NCBI GenBank assembly: GCA_028292065.1
Contig: JAQGNC010000093.1
Location: 1-7,908, forward strand
Source: Betaproteobacteria bacterium
GTDB taxonomy: Bacteria > Pseudomonadota > Gammaproteobacteria > Burkholderiales > SG8-41
Reading direction: 5' to 3'
Length of the DNA: 7,908 nucleotides
In this document: one piece after another, positions 1-5,868 of the stretch
Layout of the letters: each line of letters starts with the position of its first letter
Position numbering within the stretch: the stretch's first letter is position 1
Made by a program: the position numbers and the translations under genes
The notes under the pieces: model-generated
The model's input: only the letters and a program-made list of their open reading frames with translations
Databases searched by the model: none
Told to the model about the DNA's origin: nothing

Positions 1-266
1 GCCTGGACGTCGGCGTCGGCCTGCGCGCGAACTTCCGCGGCGCCGACCGAAGCGCGCTCGACCGGGGCACGCAACTGCGCGAGGAGCTGGCCTTGCCTGA
101 CCATGTCCCCGCGCTCGACGTGGACCGACTCGACCACGCCGATCACCGGGCTGCCGATTTCGGCGACGCGGTCGGGCTCGATCACGCAGCGCAAGGGCGG
201 CTGCGCAGCGGCTGCATCGAACGCGATTCCCGCCACGAGCGCCAGAACCATTCCTGTGTTTTTCAT
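1..266 (-). CDS. Secreted HlyD-type periplasmic adaptor (membrane-fusion protein), 3' part missing
   Basis: The reading frame opens with ATG at 266 and stays open for 88 codons to the window's left edge, so only the N-terminus is seen. Translation begins MKNTGMVLALVAGIAFDAAA, a typical Sec signal peptide with likely cleavage around residues 20-22. It continues with a biotinyl/lipoyl-type half-motif at about residues 34-66, including PVIGVVESVHVERGDMV and then RQGQLLAQL. This is the hairpin-domain signature of HlyD/AcrA-family adaptors, which bridge an inner-membrane component to a TolC channel in the periplasm. An Ala/Glu-rich stretch follows, as expected at the start of the coiled-coil hairpin. 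A strong Shine-Dalgarno, GAGGA, lies 5 nt before the ATG and overlaps the stop of the SecA-like gene, so translation is probably coupled. It is the third HlyD-type module in the operon and the only one with a cleavable signal peptide. Family assignment is firm; the transported substrate is unknown. Confidence 0.85.
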   Translation of the reverse strand, partial: MKNTGMVLALVAGIAFDAAAAQPPLRCVIEPDRVAEIGSPVIGVVESVHVERGDMVRQGQLLAQLRAPVERASVGAAEVRAQADADVQ

Positions 267-271
267 GATCG

Positions 272-277
272 TCCTCA
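272..277 (-). promoter_or_regulatory. Shine-Dalgarno overlapping the upstream stop codon (TGAGGA)
   Basis: Read on the minus strand, the SecA-like gene ends in TGA at 277-275, and the following bases make TGAGGA, with GAGGA at 276-272. This sits 5 nt before the ATG at 266. The overlap of stop and ribosome-binding site is a classic translational-coupling arrangement and fixes the start of the downstream adaptor. Confidence 0.75.
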
Positions 278-2245
278 TTCCTTTGCCGTCCCGAACGTAA
301 GTGCGCGCTCCGCGTGTGCGTCGCGCTTCAGTAACTCGCGCCGTTCGATGCGCTGTCTTTTTTCCTCGACGCGCTGCGGCCATCTCACCAGGCCGCGCAC
401 CAGCCACTGCGGGCTCGTGAATCCGTTCGCCCCGACGCGGCGCGCGAGCGCTCGCGGCACCAGGCGCGCGATCAGCGGCTTGTCCAGCGCGAGCAGGGTC
501 TGCACGCTTCCCGGGTCGCCGCGCCGCGCGCAGCGTCCGACGAGCTGGCGGTCGATCCGCCGCGAGACGTTGTGCTGGCAGCAGATGACGTGCAGCCCGC
601 CGCGCTCGGCGACGCCGGCCCCGAGCTCGATATCGGTTCCGCGGCCTGCCATGTTGGTCGCGACGGTGATCTGGCCGGGCTCGCCTGCGCGCGCGATCAC
701 CTCGGCCTCGGCACTATCCTGGCGTGCGTTTAATACGGCATGTGCCTGGTTAACTTGAGCCAGGCGCTGCGACAGCGCTTCGGATTCGGCGACCGAATCG
801 GTGCCGATCAGGACCGGGCGTCCCGCGCGGCTCACTTCGAGCGCCTCGCGCACCACCGCGTTCCACTGCGATTCGCGGTCAGGAAAAAGTCGCGTGGCGC
901 CCATCCTCCTGCGGTCCGGGCGGCGCAGCGGGATGCGCAGGACTTCGAGGCCGTAGACCGACGCGAGCTCGGTGCGCGCTTCCCGGAGCGTCCCGCTCAT
1001 GCCGCACAGCGCGAGGTAGCGCTGGAAAAAGCGCTGGTAAGTGATCTGCGCGACGGTCGCGGTGTCGGTGCCGGCTGCGCAGTTTTCCTTGAGCTCGATG
1101 AAGCGGTGCAGCCCGCGCGACCACACCCGCCCCGGCGCGAGCCTGCCGGTCGATTCGTCGATGATCGTCACCGCGCCGTCGCGCACGAGGTAATGCCGGT
1201 CGCGGGCGTAGAGATGCAGCGCCGCGAGCGCGGTGCACACCGTCTCGGTGCGGTGCAGGCGGTTGAGCCACGCCTCGAAGCCGCTCGAGCGTTCGAGCGC
1301 GTCGTGGCCGGCGTCGGTGAGCTCGACCGACATGCTCTGGCGCAGCAGCGTGAAATGGGTGCCTCGCTCGAGCGTGCGAGCCGCAGCGAGCGCCGCGGCG
1401 AAATAGCGCTGCTCGCCGCCGTTGGCGCAGCGCTCGGACAGGATGAGCGGCACGCGCGCATCGTCGATGAGGATGCTGTCGGCTTCGTCGATCAGCGCCA
1501 TGCACAGTCCTCGCAGCAGCGTCGTGCGAGTCGCCGGGTCGTTCCCGTGCAGCGCGCGGGCGCGCTGGTGCAGGTCGCTGCGCGTGCGCGCTCGCGCCAG
1601 GCCGTCGCGCAGGTAATCGAAAACGATCTCGGCCGCGGTGCAGTACACGATGTCGCAGTCGTAGGCCGCGCGGCGTGCGGCGGGCGCGGTCTGCTGGACG
1701 ACCGCGGCGACGGTGAGCCCGAGCGCGCGGTAGAGCGCGCCGAGGATGCGCGCATCGCGCTCGACGAGGTAATCGTTGGCGGTGATCACGTGGACCGGGA
1801 TGCCCGCGAGCGCAGCGGTCGCCGCGCACACGCCTGCCGCGAGCGTCTTGCCTTCGCCGGTCGCCATCTCGGCCAGGCGCTTGCCGAGCATGACTCGCGC
1901 GGCGAGCAGCTGGGTCGGATAGAGCTCGACCCCGAGCACTCGCGAGCACGTCTGTTTGATCAGCGCGAAGCTCTCGGCGATCAGGTCTTCGCGCAGCCCG
2001 TGTCGCGCGAAGGCTGCGCGGGCGTGCTGGACTCGGGCTGCGAGTGCGTCGGCGTCGAGTGACTCGAGTCCGACCTCACGCGCGTGGACCTCGTCGACGA
2101 AGCGCGCGTGAGCTTTCGGCTTACGCGCCGGAACGAGCGCGCGCAGGGTTTTCAGCGCCGCGGCGAAGGTGTCGCGAGGCGTGGCCGCGCGCTCGGGATA
2201 AGCGCCGAGGACGATTCCAGGGATGGGCAGCACGCCTGCGCTCAC
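275..2245 (-). CDS. Short SecA-family ATPase (SecA-like translocation motor lacking the C-terminal third)
   Basis: About 656 aa, against roughly 800-900 for housekeeping SecA. The DEAD motor is complete. From a GTG start at 2245: Walker A MATGEGKT at 127-134; VHVITANDYLVERDA near 151-165; a FDYLRD motif near 209-214; Walker B region DEADSILIDDAR at 253-264; a preprotein-crosslinking domain between there and IIDESTGR near 361-368; LCGMSGT near 413-419; ATNMAGRGTDIELG near 529-542; and motif VI QLVGRCARRGD at 567-577. The protein ends within what resembles the long scaffold helix (QRVEEKRQRIERRELLKRD, about 624-642). The helical wing, the IRA1 hairpin and the zinc-binding SecB-interacting tail are therefore absent. 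SecA drives unfolded proteins through SecYEG with ATP; this divergent copy in an export operon is more likely a dedicated motor than the essential SecA. The start is uncertain: the frame is open to an ATG at 2347, but that overlaps the M50 gene by 97 nt. GTG at 2245 (5 nt after the previous stop) or GTG at 2233 fits better; neither has a clear Shine-Dalgarno. Confidence 0.9.
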   Translation of the reverse strand: MSAGVLPIPGIVLGAYPERAATPRDTFAAALKTLRALVPARKPKAHARFVDEVHAREVGLESLDADALAARVQHARAAFARHGLREDLIAESFALIKQTCSRVLGVELYPTQLLAARVMLGKRLAEMATGEGKTLAAGVCAATAALAGIPVHVITANDYLVERDARILGALYRALGLTVAAVVQQTAPAARRAAYDCDIVYCTAAEIVFDYLRDGLARARTRSDLHQRARALHGNDPATRTTLLRGLCMALIDEADSILIDDARVPLILSERCANGGEQRYFAAALAAARTLERGTHFTLLRQSMSVELTDAGHDALERSSGFEAWLNRLHRTETVCTALAALHLYARDRHYLVRDGAVTIIDESTGRLAPGRVWSRGLHRFIELKENCAAGTDTATVAQITYQRFFQRYLALCGMSGTLREARTELASVYGLEVLRIPLRRPDRRRMGATRLFPDRESQWNAVVREALEVSRAGRPVLIGTDSVAESEALSQRLAQVNQAHAVLNARQDSAEAEVIARAGEPGQITVATNMAGRGTDIELGAGVAERGGLHVICCQHNVSRRIDRQLVGRCARRGDPGSVQTLLALDKPLIARLVPRALARRVGANGFTSPQWLVRGLVRWPQRVEEKRQRIERRELLKRDAHAERALTFGTAKE

Positions 2246-2250
2246 TCGCT

Positions 2251-4389
2251 TCAGCCCGCCGGGTTGAACTGGTGCAGGAGGACCTGCCGGACCTGGCGAT
2301 ACCAGCGCACGGCCAGCGGCTGCGCGCCGTGATCGAAGCGCACCCACGCACGGCTGCCGACGCGCTCGAGCTTCTGCTCGGGAAGCTTCAGGTCGACGAC
2401 GACGATCGGCTCCTGCGTGCGCATGCCCTCGGTGTCCGCGGGGTCGGTCGCATGAGGTCCGCCGCCGCGGTCGCCCAGCGCTGCGCTCGGCAGGTCGTGC
2501 GTCGCCGCGGGGTTGTCGCGAACGAGCTCGGCGCGCATCGGCTCGAATCCGCCGGCGAGCCTCACCTCGACCGCGCGCGTGCCCTCGCGCAGGAAAGCCG
2601 CATCGTATTCGGCGAGCGCCGCGCGCACGCCGATGTCGGCGTTCTCGAGCACGTGCGCCATCGTGCTGCCTTTGCGAACGAAAGTGCCCGGCAGGTCCTG
2701 CTGCTGCGGCATGACGAGGATGCCGTCGGTCTTGGCGCGCACGTCGAGCTGCGCGATGCGCTCGTCGACGCGCTCGATCTCGCCCTGCACCCGTGCGATC
2801 TCTTCCTCGGCGTTGCGAGCCTCTTCCGGGCTGCCGGCGAGCACGGTATAGCGTCCGGCGTTGAGCTGCTCGAGACGGCTCGCGAGCCTGTCGCGCTCGA
2901 CCAGCAGCGCCGGGTCTTCGAGCACCACGAGCACCTGGCCCGCGGTGACGCGGTCGCCGTCGCGCGCGATCAGCTCACTGATGAAACCATCGGTTCCGGG
3001 ACGCACCCGCGCCTGCTCGGGCAGCCATACGACGCCGGCTGCGACCGTGTGAAAAGGCAGCGGCACCGCGCACACCACGACCAGCAGCGTGGCGACCGCG
3101 ACCGAGGCGATCGCGCCGGCCCGCCTGCGCGCTTTGCCCGGCGGCAGCGCCGCACGGGTGCGCGAGACGGTGGAGACGATCGGCTTGAGCACCAGGCCGA
3201 AAGCGAGAAACAGCGCGCCGCACGCGGCGAGCACGGTCGAGTACGAGCCCAGCCACACCACGAGCGCGATCGCGAGGGCGACGCGATAGATGAGCGAGAG
3301 CGGCGCGTAACCGATGAGCCACTTGCCTTCGCCGCGCGACACCGACATCGACGTGTGGTCGGCGCCGATCGCGCGAAAAGCCGCACGCGACCACCACGCC
3401 TTGCTGCGCGGCCCGAGGTTCGGCAGGTCGAGCGCGTCGCACAGGATGAAGTAGGCATCGAACGGCAGCAGCGGGTTGCCGTTGAACATCACGGTCGAGA
3501 GACTCGCGATGAACATCGTCACGAAAGCGAGGTCGCTGACCACGCCCGGCTGCACGTTGAGCCACACCGCGAGCGCGAGCGCGGCGATGAGGAGCTCGAC
3601 CATCATTCCCGCGGCGCCGACGACCACGCGCTGATAGCGCGACCTGAAGGCGGCGGAAGCGGACGCGTCGACGTAAGGCGCAGGCACGAGCACGAAGAGG
3701 CTGAAACCCACGCTCGAAACGGTTCCGCCCCAGCGGCGCACCGCGAGCGCGTGACCGAGCTCGTGCAGCGCTTTCAGGATCGGGAAAGCGATCCACGCGA
3801 AAAGCAGGTAGCGCGGGGTGCTCATGTAAGTGCGCGCGTGCGCGGCGAGCGTGTCCCAGTGCGAAGCCGCACCGAGCACGGCCGCCGCGATCGCGACGAG
3901 CCACACGCACAGGGTCAGTCGATTGAAAAGCAGCGCCGGCAGCGCATCGAGGCGGCGCAGGAAAGCCGACGGGTCGCCGAGCGGGATGCGCATCGCGAAC
4001 GGATTGACGAAACCCTGCACCCGGCGCTGGGTGCGCTCGCTTTTACGGCGAGTGAGGGTCGCGGCGTCGGGCGCGTGCTCGTAGGCGAGGAGGTCCTGCT
4101 CGTCGAGCTGGTTGAGCATCTGGATGACTTCGCTCTGCGTCGGCGCGTCGTCGCGCAGCTGCTCGAGGAGCGCGTTCCAGACTTCTTCGACCGAGCGCGT
4201 GCCGTCGCAGCGCCCGATGAAAGCCCACGCCTGCTCGTTCACGCGGAACTGGCGCCCGCTCGCGGCGTTCACGAGCAGGTACCACAGCTGGTCGCGAACC
4301 TGCTGGCGCTGCACCCGCACTTCGGCGCGAAGGTGCGGATGCTGCTCGGCCACGCGGTACCACAGCGGACTGAAAAGCGAGTCGCGCAT
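2251..4389 (-). CDS. M50-type zinc metalloprotease membrane protein with PqqD-like N-terminus and HlyD-type C-terminus
   Basis: 712 aa, resembling the family annotated as putative peptide zinc metalloprotease proteins. Residues about 36-102 (YLLVNAASGRQFRVNEQAW, then a CDGTRSVEEVW segment and a final DEQDLLAYEH) match the pattern of PqqD-like winged-helix domains, some of which bind peptides. A cluster of about eight hydrophobic segments follows (roughly 155-173, 193-208, 228-240, 256-277, 285-300, 365-381, 384-403, 424-445). The zinc motif HELGH is at 209-213, and the second M50 motif is NGNPLLPFDAYFILCDALDL at 302-321 with candidate ligand D311. After the last membrane segment come two lipoyl half-motifs, at about 461-492 and 548-582, flanking a coiled coil at about 494-548, as in HlyD/AcrA adaptors. 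This part should lie in the periplasm. The catalytic residues look intact, so proteolysis is possible, but relatives of this kind may act as transport components. It starts 3 nt after the preceding adaptor gene, and its TGA lies about 5 nt before the SecA-like start. Confidence 0.9.
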   Translation of the reverse strand: MRDSLFSPLWYRVAEQHPHLRAEVRVQRQQVRDQLWYLLVNAASGRQFRVNEQAWAFIGRCDGTRSVEEVWNALLEQLRDDAPTQSEVIQMLNQLDEQDLLAYEHAPDAATLTRRKSERTQRRVQGFVNPFAMRIPLGDPSAFLRRLDALPALLFNRLTLCVWLVAIAAAVLGAASHWDTLAAHARTYMSTPRYLLFAWIAFPILKALHELGHALAVRRWGGTVSSVGFSLFVLVPAPYVDASASAAFRSRYQRVVVGAAGMMVELLIAALALAVWLNVQPGVVSDLAFVTMFIASLSTVMFNGNPLLPFDAYFILCDALDLPNLGPRSKAWWSRAAFRAIGADHTSMSVSRGEGKWLIGYAPLSLIYRVALAIALVVWLGSYSTVLAACGALFLAFGLVLKPIVSTVSRTRAALPPGKARRRAGAIASVAVATLLVVVCAVPLPFHTVAAGVVWLPEQARVRPGTDGFISELIARDGDRVTAGQVLVVLEDPALLVERDRLASRLEQLNAGRYTVLAGSPEEARNAEEEIARVQGEIERVDERIAQLDVRAKTDGILVMPQQQDLPGTFVRKGSTMAHVLENADIGVRAALAEYDAAFLREGTRAVEVRLAGGFEPMRAELVRDNPAATHDLPSAALGDRGGGPHATDPADTEGMRTQEPIVVVDLKLPEQKLERVGSRAWVRFDHGAQPLAVRWYRQVRQVLLHQFNPAG

Positions 4390-4392
4390 GTT

Positions 4393-5853
4393 TCAAACGC
4401 CCCACGACCAGAGCGCGAAGCGCACCCAGTCGAAGAAGCGGTGAGTCCACGCCCACGCGATCGAGCTCGTCCCGGCGTCGATCTTCGCGACACCGCGCAG
4501 GCCCGGACGCAGCGGTGCGGGCTCATTCAGCTCGGCTTCGACTTCGAAGAAATTGCGCCCGTCGCGCGCGGTCGCGACCGGGGTCACGCGCGCGACGCGA
4601 AACGGCAGGGCGCGCTCGGTCAGCGCGCCGAGCGCCACGCTGCCTTTCTGTCCCGGGGCAACGTCGGCGATGTCGCGCTCGTCGACTTCGATCAGGAGGC
4701 GGAAGCGGTCAGCCGGGGCGATGGTGAGCAGCACGTCGCCGCGGCGCAGCGGCGCGCCGAGCGACTGCGAAAGATCGCCTTTGATGACCACGCCGTCGAA
4801 AGGCGCGACCACACGCGTGCGGCCGAGCTGGCGCTCGACCAGATCGAGCTGCGCGCGCGCTTCGTCGGCTTTGGACTGGTTGATGACGTATTGCGCGCGA
4901 TCGGTCCGCGCGAGCGCGGCCGAGGCCGCGTTCTCATGCTGCGTGAGCTCGCTCTGCCATTTGCGCTTCTCGCTGCCGAGGTCCTCTTCGGCGAGCTCCG
5001 CGAGCACCTGGTCCTGCTTGACGGTATCGCCGGGCCTCACGTGGATCTGGCGCAGGAAACCGTCGGAGGGCGCGATCAGCGCGCGCTGCACCGAGCCTTC
5101 GATCCGCGCCTGCGCGCCGATGCGGTACTGCACCGGCACGAAGAAGATCGCGAGCAACGCGACCACGCCGAGCGCCGCTGCGGCTTTGCGCCCGGTGTGA
5201 CCCGGTGCGGCGATCTGTTTCGCGAGGTTGCGCACCGCGCGCGACAGGCGCGAGTGCCACGGGCGCTCGCCTTCGCGTTTCAATTCGAGGACCGGGCCGA
5301 TCATGCACGCGATGTGCTCGCACAGCGCGATCTCGTCGCGTGCGGGGCGCGCACCTTCAGCGCGCGCGAGGGTGAGCGCGCCGAAGGTGCGCCCGCCGCG
5401 AACCAGCGGAACGGTGCACACCGCGCCGCCGTAGCGCCGCGAGAGCTCGGCGTGGGCGAGCGTGATGAGCGGCCTCGCGCCGGCCTCGGCCGGAAGCACG
5501 ACCGTGCTCGACTGGTCGAGCGACTCTTCCATCGCGGCGGCGAAAGCGTCGAGGAGCTCGGTGCCGGCGGGCAGATCGGCCGTGTGCGAAACCGCCACGA
5601 CCTTGGTGTGCGCGCCTTGCGTGAAGCCGATCGCGACGCGGTCGAAGCGCAGCAGGGTCGCGACCTCACCCGCGAAAGCCGCGGCCGACGCTTCGAAGGT
5701 GTCGTGCGTAAGCACGGTTGCCTGCAGGTCGAGGACGCGCGCCGCCATCAGCGCGGGCGCGGGCCTGTGGTCCGGGTTGAACGCGGCGATCGATGCGCGA
5801 ACCGGGGCCGCGGCGGGGACAGGCGTGTCTTTGCGTTGCGGGCTGGTATCCAT
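4393..5853 (-). CDS. GAF-domain inner-membrane HlyD-type adaptor
   Basis: 486 aa. Residues about 45-195 look like a GAF domain: an alternating helix/strand pattern with LLRFDRVAIGF, then AVCTVPLVRGGRTFGALTLA, then a final helix CEHIACMIGPVLELKREGE. A basic stretch (residues 200-223) precedes one membrane helix at about 224-240 (AAAALGVVALLAIFFVPV), which predicts a cytoplasmic GAF domain and a periplasmic C-terminus. The C-terminal half is a membrane-fusion protein. It has the first lipoyl half-motif (APSDGFLRQIHVRPGDTVKQ, 261-280), a coiled-coil hairpin at about 292-345, the second half-motif (VVAPFDGVVIKGDLSQSLGA, 348-367) and beta-barrel strands ending near 460. It should link an inner-membrane partner to the TolC-like channel; the GAF domain might sense a ligand or bind a partner. 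ATG at 5853 is supported by AAAGG 9 nt upstream. It ends 3 nt before the M50 gene. GAF assignment is by pattern and less certain than the adaptor assignment. Confidence 0.88.
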   Translation of the reverse strand: MDTSPQRKDTPVPAAAPVRASIAAFNPDHRPAPALMAARVLDLQATVLTHDTFEASAAAFAGEVATLLRFDRVAIGFTQGAHTKVVAVSHTADLPAGTELLDAFAAAMEESLDQSSTVVLPAEAGARPLITLAHAELSRRYGGAVCTVPLVRGGRTFGALTLARAEGARPARDEIALCEHIACMIGPVLELKREGERPWHSRLSRAVRNLAKQIAAPGHTGRKAAAALGVVALLAIFFVPVQYRIGAQARIEGSVQRALIAPSDGFLRQIHVRPGDTVKQDQVLAELAEEDLGSEKRKWQSELTQHENAASAALARTDRAQYVINQSKADEARAQLDLVERQLGRTRVVAPFDGVVIKGDLSQSLGAPLRRGDVLLTIAPADRFRLLIEVDERDIADVAPGQKGSVALGALTERALPFRVARVTPVATARDGRNFFEVEAELNEPAPLRPGLRGVAKIDAGTSSIAWAWTHRFFDWVRFALWSWGV

Positions 5854-5862
5854 GGCGTCAGA

Positions 5863-5868
5863 CCTTTA
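5863..5868 (-). promoter_or_regulatory. Shine-Dalgarno overlapping the TolC-family stop codon (TAAAGG)
   Basis: On the minus strand the channel gene ends in TAA at 5868-5866, running straight into AAAGG (5867-5863). The ATG of the GAF-HlyD gene follows after 9 nt. This supports coupled translation and that start. Confidence 0.65.

Noticed and set aside
93..758. 221-codon plus-strand open frame at the left end
   Set aside because: It lies antisense to the end of the SecA-like gene and the start of the secreted adaptor, both of which have clear family motifs.
740..2062. 440-codon plus-strand open frame inside the SecA-like gene
   Set aside because: It is the codon-register antisense of the SecA frame, bounded by a TTA leucine codon near 731 and a TCA serine codon near 2060; its low-complexity product resembles no family.
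2246..2347. Upstream ATG extension of the SecA-like protein
   Set aside because: It would overlap the M50 coding sequence by 97 nt and add Arg/Ala/Pro-rich residues with no SecA similarity; GTG at 2245 or 2233 fits the operon spacing.
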